Notes: generated from the letters alone by a model not told the origin. A DNA stretch of 64,000 nt from RGIG6353 sp045653035 (GCA_045653035.1 JAZOLO010000016.1:222755-286754), one strand, 5' to 3'; positions 14,070-23,627 are shown, numbered from the stretch's first letter. Translations and numbers: made by a program.

Positions 14070-15446
14070 TCAAATATCCTTTTTAAGATACTTTTCGATA
14101 TATTCAGGACGTATACGCTTAAGCTCGGAGTTTGGGAGAATGGAGAGTAGCTTCCAGCCGATATCAAGAGTTTCCTCGATGGTTCTGTCGCTATTATAGC
14201 CCTGTGAAACATAAGAGCTTTCAAACTCCTCGGAGAACTTTGCATACTTTCTGTCCATTTCGGAAAGTGCCGATTCACCGAGAATTACCGCAAGCTCTTT
14301 CGCTTCCTTACCTCTTGCATAAGCCGAAAATATCTGGTTCATGGTGTCAGCGTGGTCTTCTCTTGTCTTGTCCTTACCGATACCCTTGTTCTTAAGTCTT
14401 GAGAGAGAGGGTAGAACGTCGATGGGAGGCTCAATACCTCTCATGTAAAGGTCACGGGAAAGAATAATCTGTCCCTCGGTAATATATCCCGTAAGGTCGG
14501 GAATGGGGTGAGTCTTATCGTCCTCAGGCATTGAAAGAATGGGTATTTGTGTAATAGAGCCCTTTTTGCCGTTGATTCTGCCAGCTCTCTCATAAAGCGT
14601 TGCAAGGTCGGTGTAGAGATAACCCGGATATCCACGTCGTCCCGGCACCTCACGTCGTGCGGCAGAAACCTCACGAAGCGCTTCGGCGTAGTTTGTAAGG
14701 TCGGTGAGAATAACGAGTACGTGCATACCAAGGGAGTATGCAAGGTACTCCGCACAGGTTATCGCCATACGGGGAGCTGCAATTCTTTCAACGGCGGGAG
14801 CATCGGCAAGGTTCATAAAGAGAACCGAACGCTCGATAGAGCCTGTCTTCTTAAAGTCCTCCACGAAGAACTGCGCTTCCTCAAAGGTAATACCGATAGC
14901 CGCAAATACAACGGCGAACTCATCGTCAGTGCCCCTTACCTTTGCCTGTCTTGCAATCTGTGCCGCAAGATTTGCGTGGGGGAGACCCGAGCCTGAGAAG
15001 ATGGGGAGCTTTTGTCCTCGAACAAGCGTATTAAGACCGTCGATTGCCGAAATACCCGTCTGAATGAACTCGGCAGGATAGTCTCGTGCGGCAGGGTTGA
15101 GAGGTTCGCCGTTGATATCGTCGTATCTTTCAGCAACTATCCTTTCACCGCCGTCAATGGGATTGCCCATACCGTCGAATACTCGTCCCACCATATCGCG
15201 GGACACGGCAAGCTCAAGTCCGTGTCCGAGAAATCTCGCCTTCGAGGTGGAGAGCTGAAGACCCTCGGAGCTTTCAAAAAGCTGAACTACAGCAGTCCTG
15301 TCTCTTATTTCGAGAACTCTGCCAAGACGCTTTGAGCCGTCCTTCTGTATTATCTCAACGATTTCGTAATACTTTACGTCGTCAACACATTCAACCAGCA
15401 TCAGGGGGCCGACTGCTTCTTTTATTGTTTTATAGTCCTTTTTCAT
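14070..15446 (-). CDS. ntpB: V-type ATP synthase subunit B
   Basis: The 458-residue non-catalytic, nucleotide-binding subunit of the V1 head. KTIKEAVGPLMLVECV opens the beta-barrel domain; the degenerate P-loop region FSGSGLPHANLAAQI is near 155; RRGYPGYLYTDLATLYERAG near 275 is the conserved subunit signature; the family's C-terminal ends normally. The ATGA overlap with the upstream A gene (4 bp) indicates translational coupling. It alternates with the A subunit in the hexamer. Confidence 0.97.
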   Translation of the reverse strand: MKKDYKTIKEAVGPLMLVECVDDVKYYEIVEIIQKDGSKRLGRVLEIRDRTAVVQLFESSEGLQLSTSKARFLGHGLELAVSRDMVGRVFDGMGNPIDGGERIVAERYDDINGEPLNPAARDYPAEFIQTGISAIDGLNTLVRGQKLPIFSGSGLPHANLAAQIARQAKVRGTDDEFAVVFAAIGITFEEAQFFVEDFKKTGSIERSVLFMNLADAPAVERIAAPRMAITCAEYLAYSLGMHVLVILTDLTNYAEALREVSAARREVPGRRGYPGYLYTDLATLYERAGRINGKKGSITQIPILSMPEDDKTHPIPDLTGYITEGQIILSRDLYMRGIEPPIDVLPSLSRLKNKGIGKDKTREDHADTMNQIFSAYARGKEAKELAVILGESALSEMDRKYAKFSEEFESSYVSQGYNSDRTIEETLDIGWKLLSILPNSELKRIRPEYIEKYLKKDI

Positions 15447-17236
15447 ATAGCTTCGCCTCCCTTTGTGAGCATCACAAATTCTTCTGCAAGTGAGTCTTTT
15501 AAGTCCTTAAAGAATTCATTCCAGTTTTCTTCGGGTTCATATTTCATCTTTGCTATTTTTTCAAGGGAGCTCATTCCCATTATCATCTTGTAGGTAGCAC
15601 CCTTTTTAAGTGCCGTAAGGCTACCCTTATACCAAAGAAGAATGGCGGTGAGCATATCAGCCTGCTTGAAGGATGATGTGTAACGGTCAACCTCACGGAA
15701 GGAGTCCTGCTGTAAGAAGTCCTCACGCACAGCCCTTGCACATTCAAGCGTAAGTCTGTCCTTTTCGCCAAGGGCATCAAAGCCGATAAGTCTAACTATT
15801 TCCTGAAGCTCGGACTCCTCGCCAAGTATCGCCTTAACCTCTCTTACGTGTGCCGACCACTCGTCGTTTACCTTTTCGTTGTAGTAAAGAAAAGCCTTGT
15901 CCTCGTAAAGGGAATAGCTCTTAAGCCAGTCGATAGCAGGGAAGTGACGTCTGTATGCAAGGTCTGCGGAAAGTCCCCAGAACACCTTCACTATACGGAG
16001 TGTTGCCTGTGAAACAGGCTCGGAGGTATCACCGCCGGGAGGGGAAACCGCACCGATAGCGGTAATAGCACCCATTCTTTCACCGCCGAGACATCTCACA
16101 ACACCTGCTCTTTCATAGAACTCGGCAAGACGTGTTGAAAGGTATGCAGGGTATCCTTCTTCACCCGGCATTTCTTCAAGTCGTCCCGACATTTCACGAA
16201 GCGCCTCTGCCCAGCGTGAGGTGGAGTCTGCTATAATTGCTACCTTGTAGCCCATATCTCTGAAATATTCTGCAATGGTAATACCCGTGTAAATAGATGC
16301 CTCACGGGCTGCAACGGGCATGTCGGAGGTATTTGCTATAAGAACGGTTCTTTTCATAATGGAGAGACCTGTTCTCGGGTCGTGAAGCTCTGGAAATTCC
16401 TTTAAAACGTCGGTCATTTCGTTTCCACGCTCTCCACAGCCGATGTATATAATTATGTCGGCATCAGCCCACTTTGCAATCTGGTGCTGAGTAACGGTCT
16501 TACCCGAGCCGAAAGGACCTGGTATAGCCGCAACGCCACCCTTTGTAATGGGGAAAAGTGAGTCGATAACACGCTGCCCTGTTATCATGGGTTCAGATGG
16601 AACAAGCTTTTCCGTGTAGGGACGGCGACGGCGTACAGGCCACTTCTGAAGCATTGCAATATCAACCGTTTCACCGCTGTCGGTCTTGATTTTAGCAACC
16701 GTTTCGGTAATGGTAGCCTCACCCTCGAATATCCATACAACCTCACCCGACATAGCAGGAGGTAGCATAATCTTCTGGATTACGGCAGGTGTTTCCTCAA
16801 CCTCACCGAGAACACTTCCTCCGCTTACTCTGTCACCGATTTTAGAAACAGGCTTGAAGGTCCATTTCTTTTCACGGTCAAGCTTGGGGAGGTCGATACC
16901 TCTCGGAATACGGGAGCCTGACGTATGATAAATCTTTTCAAGAGGTCTTTCTATTCCGTCAAAGATGCCCTCAATCAGTCCGGGGGCTAGCTCTACCGAG
17001 AGAGGCTCGCCTGTGAAATAAACCTTTTCACCGGGGCCTATTCCTGTGGTGTCCTCGTAAACCTGAATAGAGGCACGGTCGCCTCTGAGTTCTATGACCT
17101 CACCTATAAGCTTCTTTTCACTTACCCGAACAACGTCGTACATCTGCACGTCTCTCATGCCTGTTGCAACAATAAGAGGACCTGCAACCTTGTATATTGT
17201 ACCGACGTTTTCGGTGGATTTTGTCAAAGTATCCAT
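15443..17236 (-). CDS. ntpA: V-type ATP synthase subunit A (catalytic)
   Basis: The 597-residue catalytic subunit. The Walker A loop GPFGSGKT is at about 240-247; the long non-homologous insert typical of V/A-type subunits (GSRIPRGIDLP to about 190) precedes it; EMPGEEGYPAYLSTRLAEFYERAG lies near 370. It hydrolyses or makes ATP in the V1 head. The start is the ATG at 17236 with AAAGGTAGA upstream; an in-frame alternative at 17254 would swallow that site. The gene overlaps subunit B by 4 bp and follows subunit F by 21 bp. Confidence 0.97.
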   Translation of the reverse strand: MDTLTKSTENVGTIYKVAGPLIVATGMRDVQMYDVVRVSEKKLIGEVIELRGDRASIQVYEDTTGIGPGEKVYFTGEPLSVELAPGLIEGIFDGIERPLEKIYHTSGSRIPRGIDLPKLDREKKWTFKPVSKIGDRVSGGSVLGEVEETPAVIQKIMLPPAMSGEVVWIFEGEATITETVAKIKTDSGETVDIAMLQKWPVRRRRPYTEKLVPSEPMITGQRVIDSLFPITKGGVAAIPGPFGSGKTVTQHQIAKWADADIIIYIGCGERGNEMTDVLKEFPELHDPRTGLSIMKRTVLIANTSDMPVAAREASIYTGITIAEYFRDMGYKVAIIADSTSRWAEALREMSGRLEEMPGEEGYPAYLSTRLAEFYERAGVVRCLGGERMGAITAIGAVSPPGGDTSEPVSQATLRIVKVFWGLSADLAYRRHFPAIDWLKSYSLYEDKAFLYYNEKVNDEWSAHVREVKAILGEESELQEIVRLIGFDALGEKDRLTLECARAVREDFLQQDSFREVDRYTSSFKQADMLTAILLWYKGSLTALKKGATYKMIMGMSSLEKIAKMKYEPEENWNEFFKDLKDSLAEEFVMLTKGGEAI

Positions 17237-17257
17237 TAAAAATCTACCTTTCACTTT

Positions 17258-17578
17258 TTACTTATCAAAAATATTCGTACCTATCGCCTTTTCCATATTG
17301 CGGATAATGTTCTTTTCCCCGATGTGCATAGAACCTGAACGGTCGGGAATGGGAATAAGGGAGGGATACGCACTCTCCCTGTATTTTTCCGCAAGGTCGG
17401 GAAGCTCTCGGAATAGCGCTTCGGTTATATAAATTATTTTATAGCCCTCCTGCACAAGCTCCATAACGGCACTCTGGGCATCTTTTGGAGTATCCGCCTC
17501 TTTTACCGTAATACCTACGGCAGAGAAAATAATAACCGATGCTCTGTCGCCGATTACGGCAATTTTCGTTTCAGCCAT
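17258..17578 (-). CDS. ntpG: V-type ATP synthase subunit F
   Basis: A 106-residue soluble Rossmann-like subunit: KIAVIGDRASVIIFSAVGIT at 5-24 and YITEALFRELPD near 50 match V/A-ATPase subunit F. It sits on the central stalk with subunit D and modulates ATPase activity. Its start overlaps the stop of subunit C by a single base. (The symbol follows the Enterococcus ntp naming, in which this subunit is NtpG.). Confidence 0.93.
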   Translation of the reverse strand: MAETKIAVIGDRASVIIFSAVGITVKEADTPKDAQSAVMELVQEGYKIIYITEALFRELPDLAEKYRESAYPSLIPIPDRSGSMHIGEKNIIRNMEKAIGTNIFDK

Positions 17579-18429
17579 TATTTTTCGCCTCCTGTTCTGA
17601 GAGTCTTTTCAAGAGCAAGACGGCGAAGAGTTGCACTCTCGTTTTTCTTTGCAAAAAAGTATTCTGCAATAGGTGCAAAGTTCTCACCTGTCCTAAGGTC
17701 GTCCATAGCACGAAGAGTTCTTTCTTCACTATCTAATATAACCTTTTCGACATTCTCCTTTTCAAAATCGGGAGACGTGTAGCTTACGGGGAGAAGGTAT
17801 TTTTTCGCACTCTCGGTGTCCCGTCCCATTGCCATAAGTCTTGCCACGGCAGAGCGGTTTTGTGACTCACCGTAAATAAGAAGCATATTGTAAAGGGCAC
17901 GGCTTTCCTTCTTTGCTCTTTCGAGAGTGTGAAGGAATATTGCCCTGTCGCAGACGGAGGAGAGGACAAATGGGTCCTTTTCGTTCTCGTATTCCGCCAT
18001 TTCACCGTTTACCGTTTCGGATATCAGCGTAAAGTCCCAAGCCTCAACCGAGCCTCTTATGATTTCCACGGGAATACTACCCGAAGAAAGCGCAAGGTGT
18101 GATATGTCACGACCGAGAAGTCTGCCTTTAACGTATAGCTTTAAGTTTGTGGCATCGTCCTCGAAGAACAAAAGGTCGGTAAGACTTTTGTCGGGAGATA
18201 TGTCCTTGATAAAGTCTGCTGCATAAGACAGCTCCTTTTCTATTCTTTCATTTATATTTCCCTCAAACCCCTGTGCCCAGCCAAACTCGGAAAGCCGTTT
18301 TTCAAAGTCACGGTAATTTGACTCGGAAAGGGCTTTTAACTGTTCCTTTGTCAGCGGGGGATGAGAGGAGGCTTTTATACATCCTATGGCATATTCATAG
18401 GATTTTCCCTCAAATTCATTTACTATCAT
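17578..18429 (-). CDS. ntpC: V-type ATP synthase subunit C
   Basis: A 283-residue, all-helical subunit of the AC39/subunit C family that joins the central stalk to the membrane ring. It is shorter than usual (roughly 320-350 residues) but uninterrupted. Recognisable stretches are YEYAIGCIKASS at the start, SYAADFIKDISPDKSLTDLL near 70 and EAWDFTLI near 130. Its identity is supported mainly by position between subunits E and F. It overlaps E by 4 bp and F by 1 bp. Confidence 0.88.
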   Translation of the reverse strand: MIVNEFEGKSYEYAIGCIKASSHPPLTKEQLKALSESNYRDFEKRLSEFGWAQGFEGNINERIEKELSYAADFIKDISPDKSLTDLLFFEDDATNLKLYVKGRLLGRDISHLALSSGSIPVEIIRGSVEAWDFTLISETVNGEMAEYENEKDPFVLSSVCDRAIFLHTLERAKKESRALYNMLLIYGESQNRSAVARLMAMGRDTESAKKYLLPVSYTSPDFEKENVEKVILDSEERTLRAMDDLRTGENFAPIAEYFFAKKNESATLRRLALEKTLRTGGEK

Positions 18430-19019
18430 TTAGCTTCTCCGCTTTCAAAAAGACTATTGTAAACTACCTTTTCGTTTTGTGTAAATACTTCATCAAGAAT
18501 GGCGTCAAGGGAAAAATCAACGTCATAAATATCCGAACAAAGAATGAAGCCCGAGGAAAGGGGAGCGTCATTCTCCGATGTTTTTATTTTAATATTTCCT
18601 GCCTTTTCAAGTAAAGCGACGTTTTTTTCAAGTATTTTCCTGTGAATGGGTGAGGGGATAAGAGTAAACTCGCCCGAAAGCCCCGATGCCTCCACGTTTT
18701 TTACGAAAATTCGCATAAGAGCCTTTTCGTCAGAATTTTCAAGCTTTTTCAAGGCAAGGCTTTTAACCTCTGTCATAAGAGAACGCTTTACTCCAAGACC
18801 CTCAAGCTTTGCCTTTTGCGTTGCTCCCTGTAGAATACCACGGCGAAGGGTGTCGGCGTTTCTTTTGGCAGTGTCAAGAATTTTTTCCTCACGCACTTTT
18901 GCCTCGGCTAAAATTTCAGCATATTTCTTTTCCGCTTCCTTTTGTGCCTCTGCAAGAATTGTTTCGGCACTTTCCCTTGCCTTTTCCTCTATTTTTAACG
19001 TTACTGTTTCTGCACTCAT
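18426..19019 (-). CDS. ntpE: V-type ATP synthase subunit E
   Basis: A 197-residue peripheral-stalk subunit. The N-terminal half (about 5-85) is a charged coiled coil rich in Ala/Glu/Lys (AETILAEAQKEAEKKYAEIL); the C-terminal half forms the globular head that contacts the A3B3 ring. Together with the small coiled-coil H/G subunit encoded at the operon start it makes the stator. It lies 15 bp downstream of the proteolipid gene and overlaps subunit C by 4 bp. Confidence 0.9.
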   Translation of the reverse strand: MSAETVTLKIEEKARESAETILAEAQKEAEKKYAEILAEAKVREEKILDTAKRNADTLRRGILQGATQKAKLEGLGVKRSLMTEVKSLALKKLENSDEKALMRIFVKNVEASGLSGEFTLIPSPIHRKILEKNVALLEKAGNIKIKTSENDAPLSSGFILCSDIYDVDFSLDAILDEVFTQNEKVVYNSLFESGEAK

Positions 19020-19034
19020 TTTAGTCCCCTCGGC

Positions 19035-19502
19035 TTAAAGATTTACCATTATGAGAATGGACGTAAGAAGAGCAAGAATAGCATAGGTTTCAACAAGGGC
19101 TGTCATGGTGATACCTTTACCTGATGCATCTGGCTGTTTGCCTGTCATGTGAATAGCAGAAGCGGCAGCTTTGCCCTGTGCAATACCTGAAATAAGTCCT
19201 ACTATACCCATGGGGAGAGTTGCGAAGAAGTAGCCCCAGCCCTGTGCGAGTGTTACTGTAGCTTCACCGCCGAGAATACCTGTGTTTACAAGCACGAGAA
19301 TGGCAATAAGAAACCCGTAGATACCCTGTGTACCGGGAAGCGCCTGAAGCACCAGCATTTTACCGAAAAGGTCGGGCTTTTCAGAAACTACACCCGCCGC
19401 AGCACGACCTGCGTACATAACGCCGAGGGCAGACCCGCAGCAGCCGAGAAGTGCACAGAGTGCGGCACCGAAAATTGCAATAACTATTCCTGATTGAAAC
19501 AT
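19035..19502 (-). CDS. ntpK: V-type ATP synthase subunit K (proteolipid ring), probable Na+-binding type
   Basis: A 155-residue proteolipid with four transmembrane helices, that is, a duplicated helical hairpin. The ion-binding glutamate is Glu138 in LVETYAIL. The first hairpin contains LPGTQGIY, with Leu55, Thr58 and Gln59, and the loop before helix 4 contains Gln109 (IAQGK). These match in identity and spacing the residues that hold Na+ in the Enterococcus hirae NtpK ring (Leu61, Thr64, Gln65, Gln110, Glu139), so a sodium-pumping enzyme is likely. Only one of the two hairpins carries the carboxylate, as in that ring. Confidence 0.95.
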   Translation of the reverse strand: MFQSGIVIAIFGAALCALLGCCGSALGVMYAGRAAAGVVSEKPDLFGKMLVLQALPGTQGIYGFLIAILVLVNTGILGGEATVTLAQGWGYFFATLPMGIVGLISGIAQGKAAASAIHMTGKQPDASGKGITMTALVETYAILALLTSILIMVNL

Positions 19503-19517
19503 GATTTTTTCCTCCGA

Positions 19518-21374
19518 TTATTGTTTTTTTATGCTTATATAGTTTGTTTTCACAGAGAAGGGATGGAAAAGAGTTCCTCCGCCTTCATAAAATTTACCGT
19601 AAAATTCAATGTACTGGAGTCGGCAGGAGTGAACGTATGCTGAAAGAAGTCCGAGTACAAGATTGAATAAGTGTCCAAGGGCGTATATAAGAAGCGAGAA
19701 CACAAAGCCAAGAGCACTGCCCTGCACCATACCTGCAAGAAGATTCATAACGAATCCTACAACACCTGTGGCAAGGCTGAGAGCGAGTATTCTCGAATAT
19801 GAGAGAATATCGCTGAAATAGCTTGTGACGTTATAAAGCCCTCCAAGACCGCCCGCTATCTTTCCGAAGATGCCTTTTTTCGCTCTACCTGCGGTAAGAA
19901 TTACCGTCAAAGCACCTACTCCCGCAATAACGGGTCCTACCGACTTAAGAGGTGGTAAGAACATCATACCTATTCCGCTGATAACGAGCATCCATGAAAG
20001 TTCATCGAAAATAGCATCGAGAACACGCCCGTTTTTAATGTCGATATACATTTTTACTATCATACCCGTGAAGATGTGAAGAACACCGACCACAAGGGTA
20101 ATGATAAGCATACTTATGGGGTCGTCAAGCGCCGTAAAGCCAATAACGGCAGGGAGAAGCTCCTCACCGAAATAGCTTCCGAAAAGCACACCGAAGATGA
20201 TGGTGGTAACGGAAGAATAAAGAAGCACGTTCATAAGCTTCAAGGTTCCGCCCCGTGGCTTCATTATCTTTTTAAGAAGGAAGATAAGCACTACCATCAT
20301 AAGACCGTAGCCTGCATCTCCCATCATCATACCGAAAATTATCCAGTACCATGGTGCCATCACCGCATTGGGGTCATAGTCTCCGTACCGCGGTGCATTG
20401 AACATATTGGTAATACCCTCAAACTGACTGACAAATCTCTTGTTGTCAAGGCTTGTAGGTACTTCCTCGCCTTCCTCGGGGTCTCTTATCTCAAGGTCGA
20501 AAATATCAGTAACACCAGATATTATAGTGCGAAGCTTCTCCTCCGCATCTGCTCGGATGAAGCCCTCTACGATTACAGCCTCCGCCGTTTCATCAAGCCT
20601 TATCTCCGAACGGTCAGCCCTTGCACGGTACTGCTCGAAAAGGATTTCAAGGTCGAGCTTTTTTTTCTTTGAGAAGTCAGAAAGACCGCCGACTGTTTTG
20701 TCAAGCTCCTCTTTCTTTTCTTTTAGAGCTTTTAAAAGAGCATCAATTTCGTCTCCGATTTTCCCATGCCTTATAGGAAGTGACGCTTCCTCAAAGCCAA
20801 TATTGCGAAGTGCTCTTATCTTCTCGCTTTTATCCTCCTTCATGAAGGAGAGGAGAAGAACCGCTTCCTTTTCACTTTTTGAAAGAATATCGAGAGCTAT
20901 ACCCTCGATTTCCTTAAGGCACTCAATGCGTGACGAGGGAATACTTCCGAGAAGCGTTACAGAGTAAGTTTTTTCGCCAAGCTCATTTAAATCATCATTA
21001 AAAGACTTCCATCTTTCAAGGACATCAAGGGAGGCTTCCGTTTCGGTGATTTCACTCTCAAGTCGGTCTCTTGTCTGAAGCAAGGCTACGGCTTTTTCCG
21101 TGTCGTCAATTGCCGTATTTGAAAGCTTGTCAAAGGCTTCTCTTTCTACCTCGGGCAGTTCCTCGAACATTTTTTTCTTTTCAGAATACTTTGAAAGCTC
21201 CTTTAGTACGGTTCCCAATCGTCTTTTCGCAGCACCGCTTACGCTGTCCTCACCCATAGCTCCGCCCTCGGGGCTTTTCAGCATTATTATTTCGGAATGC
21301 TGAAGCTCGGTCAGAATCTTGTCACGCTCGGATTTTAAACAGACGAGGGACACCTTTTTCATTTTTGCTATCAT
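19518..21374 (-). CDS. ntpI: V-type ATP synthase subunit I (membrane a-subunit)
   Basis: A 618-residue stator membrane subunit. Residues 1 to about 330 form the soluble arm with coiled coils that binds the peripheral stalks; about 350-610 contain seven to eight transmembrane helices with the conserved PWYWIIFGMMMGDAGYGLMM segment near 343 and a late SYSRILALSLATGVV helix that carries the half-channel arginine. It forms the ion path against the K ring. It overlaps the upstream H/G gene by 4 bp and precedes the proteolipid gene by 15 bp. Confidence 0.95.
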   Translation of the reverse strand: MIAKMKKVSLVCLKSERDKILTELQHSEIIMLKSPEGGAMGEDSVSGAAKRRLGTVLKELSKYSEKKKMFEELPEVEREAFDKLSNTAIDDTEKAVALLQTRDRLESEITETEASLDVLERWKSFNDDLNELGEKTYSVTLLGSIPSSRIECLKEIEGIALDILSKSEKEAVLLLSFMKEDKSEKIRALRNIGFEEASLPIRHGKIGDEIDALLKALKEKKEELDKTVGGLSDFSKKKKLDLEILFEQYRARADRSEIRLDETAEAVIVEGFIRADAEEKLRTIISGVTDIFDLEIRDPEEGEEVPTSLDNKRFVSQFEGITNMFNAPRYGDYDPNAVMAPWYWIIFGMMMGDAGYGLMMVVLIFLLKKIMKPRGGTLKLMNVLLYSSVTTIIFGVLFGSYFGEELLPAVIGFTALDDPISMLIITLVVGVLHIFTGMIVKMYIDIKNGRVLDAIFDELSWMLVISGIGMMFLPPLKSVGPVIAGVGALTVILTAGRAKKGIFGKIAGGLGGLYNVTSYFSDILSYSRILALSLATGVVGFVMNLLAGMVQGSALGFVFSLLIYALGHLFNLVLGLLSAYVHSCRLQYIEFYGKFYEGGGTLFHPFSVKTNYISIKKQ

Positions 21375-21682
21375 TTCACGCCCTCAGCAAGAGATATAAA
21401 TTGAAGCACTGCAGCATCAAGCTTTTCTCTGCCGCGGGCTTCCGTTATCTTATTTCTTTCGTCAGCCTCTTTTAGAATTTTATCCGCTTCGACCTCTGCT
21501 TCAAGTGTTGCTTTTTTTGTAATTTCTTCGGAACGTTTTTTTGCATCTGCTACAAGTGTCGCTCCGTCATCATGTCCTTTTTTTTCGTAGGACGAAATAA
21601 GCGCTTGACCTTCAAGTGTGGCGTCACGGCGTATCCTTTCAGCACGTTCCTCTGCCGTTTTTACGCTCTCAATTATATCCAT
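21371..21682 (-). CDS. V-type ATP synthase subunit H/G (peripheral stalk coiled coil)
   Basis: A 103-residue, highly charged, almost entirely helical protein (ESVKTAEERAERIRRDATLE, then long Ala/Glu/Lys repeats). It matches the small stator subunits named G, H or NtpF in different systems. It is first in the operon and overlaps the I gene by 4 bp. It pairs with subunit E to form the peripheral stalk. Low sequence complexity makes the family call depend largely on its position, which is the usual one. Confidence 0.85.
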   Translation of the reverse strand: MDIIESVKTAEERAERIRRDATLEGQALISSYEKKGHDDGATLVADAKKRSEEITKKATLEAEVEADKILKEADERNKITEARGREKLDAAVLQFISLAEGVK

Positions 21683-21724
21683 ATTTTACTCTCCTTTACA
21701 TAAAAAGGTAATAAATGCTTTAAA

Positions 21725-21753
21725 ATTATAACATAGTTATTAAATAAAACCAA
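21725..21753 (-). promoter_or_regulatory. Promoter of the V-ATPase operon
   Basis: On the minus strand TTGGTT (21748-21753), a 17-bp spacer and a perfect TATAAT (21725-21730), 43 bp before the first start codon. Confidence 0.6.
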
Positions 21754-21866
21754 AAAGTGTTAAATTTTGCATAGATGCTTACCAAATAAATATACAATAA
21801 TATTATATCCAAATAAAGAAAAAAGCTTCCAAAGTTTATGTTTTTTTATAAAAGACTAGGATAATA

Positions 21867-21895
21867 TTGACAATTAAAATATCATAAGATAAAAT
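21867..21895 (+). promoter_or_regulatory. Promoter of the lipid kinase operon
   Basis: TTGACA (21867-21872), a 17-bp spacer and TAAAAT (21890-21895), 37 bp before the ATG of the lipid kinase gene. Confidence 0.7.
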
Positions 21896-21931
21896 ATAAT
21901 GTAAATAGTGTTGCAAAAAAAGGGAGAGAAA

Positions 21932-22813
21932 ATGAAAAAAGTACTCTTTATTATCAATCCTTGTGCAGGAAAAATGAGAATAGTAAAGGACCTTGTGGAA
22001 ATAGACCGTGCTTTTTATAACGGAGACTGTGACTGTGACGTATACCTTACCAATAAAAAGGGAGATGCCACAAGAAAGGTGAAGGAGTGCGGAAAGGATT
22101 ACGACATAGTAGTTTGCGGAGGAGGAGACGGCACCTACAACGAGCTTATAACGGGTGTGCTCGAAGCAGGTATTGACGTTCCCGTGGGTTACATTCCCGC
22201 AGGCACTACCAACGACTTTGCATCAACCTTGTCCCTTTCACAAAACCCCGTAACCGCCGCCGCGAATATTACGGCAGGAACACCTAAAAGCTTTGACGTA
22301 GGAAAATTCGGTGAAAGCTATTTTTCGTATATTGCTTCCTTCGGAGCATTTACCAGTGCGTCATACTCTACCCAACAGCAGATGAAAAACGTTTTCGGAC
22401 ATTCCGCTTACGTCTTTGAGGGAATGACCGACCTTTCTTCCATAAAGCCTTATCACGTGAGACTGGAAGCAAACGGAAAGATTTATGAGGACGATTATCT
22501 TTTTGGCGCTATATGTAACTCCACATCTATCGCGGGGCTGATAAGGCTTGATGAAAACCTTGTAAACCTATCTGACGGTGAGTTCGAGATACTTCTTATA
22601 CGTATGCCAAAGCTCCTTGTGGATATACCAAAAATTGTAATTGCCCTTAAAACAGGGGACTACAGCGAGAAGCACATAACCTTCCTTCACGCACCCTCGG
22701 TCAGGGTTAAAACAAAAGAAAAGCTCAACTGGGCGCTTGACGGCGAGCATGCCGAAAGCGTTGGAGAGGTTACTATTAAGAATATCCATTCCGCGATAAA
22801 GCTTATAGTGTGA
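21932..22813 (+). CDS. Diacylglycerol kinase-family lipid kinase (YegS/BmrU type)
   Basis: A 293-residue lipid kinase. The DAGK catalytic signature VVCGGGDGTYNEL is at about 60-72 and the VGYIPAGTTNDFA motif near 91; the C-terminal beta-sandwich runs to the end and includes the WALDGEHAE stretch near 268. It probably phosphorylates diacylglycerol or a similar lipid at the inner membrane face, recycling it into phospholipid synthesis. The start is the ATG at 21932 with GGGAGAG upstream; a TTG 24 bp earlier is not preferred. The NAD(P)HX dehydratase gene follows 7 bp later, so the two share a transcript. Confidence 0.9.
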   Translation: MKKVLFIINPCAGKMRIVKDLVEIDRAFYNGDCDCDVYLTNKKGDATRKVKECGKDYDIVVCGGGDGTYNELITGVLEAGIDVPVGYIPAGTTNDFASTLSLSQNPVTAAANITAGTPKSFDVGKFGESYFSYIASFGAFTSASYSTQQQMKNVFGHSAYVFEGMTDLSSIKPYHVRLEANGKIYEDDYLFGAICNSTSIAGLIRLDENLVNLSDGEFEILLIRMPKLLVDIPKIVIALKTGDYSEKHITFLHAPSVRVKTKEKLNWALDGEHAESVGEVTIKNIHSAIKLIV

Positions 22814-22820
22814 GGAAAGA

Positions 22821-23627
22821 ATGAAGGAAATAACAGAAAAGGATATAGTACTTGCCGACAGAAGTCTTGTTACAAATAAGGGTGATGCAGGGAGAGTGCT
22901 GATAATAGGCGGAGACAAAGGTATGGCGGGAGCACCCTCGTTTTCGGCAGAGGCGGCATATCGGTGCGGTGCAGGTCTTGTTGAGGTGTCAACACATCCC
23001 GACAACAGAGTTATTATACAGACCCTTGTCCCCGAAGCGGTGTGGACAGAGTGGCAAAATGCATGTATTAAAAAGGCAGATAGTATAGTTATAGGTGTCG
23101 GACTAGGTAAAAAGAGCGAAGCCGTAAGACTTCTTGAGAGGGTGCTGACTGCTTCCAAGGTGCCCCTTGTGATAGACGCCGATGCTATAAATATCATAGC
23201 TGAAAACCTAGACCTTCTTACGCTTCTTCACGAAAATACAGTTTTGACCCCCCACCTAGGAGAGCTTTCAAGGCTTACGGGACTTGACGTAAAGTATATT
23301 TCCGAAAACCCTGATAAGGTAGCTCTTGGCTTTGCGAAAAAATATAAAACGAATATAGTTGCAAAGTCAAAGGTCTCTTATATCGCTCTTTCAAACGGAG
23401 ATATTTATAAGAACACAAGAGGCTCCTCGGCACTTTCCAAGGGGGGCACGGGAGACGTACTTACAGGCATTATGGCAGCCCTTATAGCAGGGGGCGTCGA
23501 AATGGAAAAAGCAATTCCCGAAGCTGTGCTTATTCATGCTATAGCAGGTGAGAGGGCAGGGGAGCTTTACGGCGAAAGAGGAGCTTTGACTCGCGATATT
23601 ATAAAAGCACTCACCACAGTAATTTAG
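22821..23627 (+). CDS. nnrD: ADP-dependent NAD(P)H-hydrate dehydratase
   Basis: A 268-residue ribokinase-fold enzyme that repairs damaged, hydrated NAD(P)H. The motif GGDKGMAGAPSFSAEAAYRCG is at about 29-49, HLGELSRLTG near 152, and the nucleotide-binding KGGTGDVLTG at 207-216. It is the dehydratase domain alone; the epimerase domain fused to it in many bacteria is absent here and may be encoded elsewhere. It is the second gene of an operon with a lipid kinase; the ATG has GAGGAAAG upstream. Confidence 0.93.
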   Translation: MKEITEKDIVLADRSLVTNKGDAGRVLIIGGDKGMAGAPSFSAEAAYRCGAGLVEVSTHPDNRVIIQTLVPEAVWTEWQNACIKKADSIVIGVGLGKKSEAVRLLERVLTASKVPLVIDADAINIIAENLDLLTLLHENTVLTPHLGELSRLTGLDVKYISENPDKVALGFAKKYKTNIVAKSKVSYIALSNGDIYKNTRGSSALSKGGTGDVLTGIMAALIAGGVEMEKAIPEAVLIHAIAGERAGELYGERGALTRDIIKALTTVI

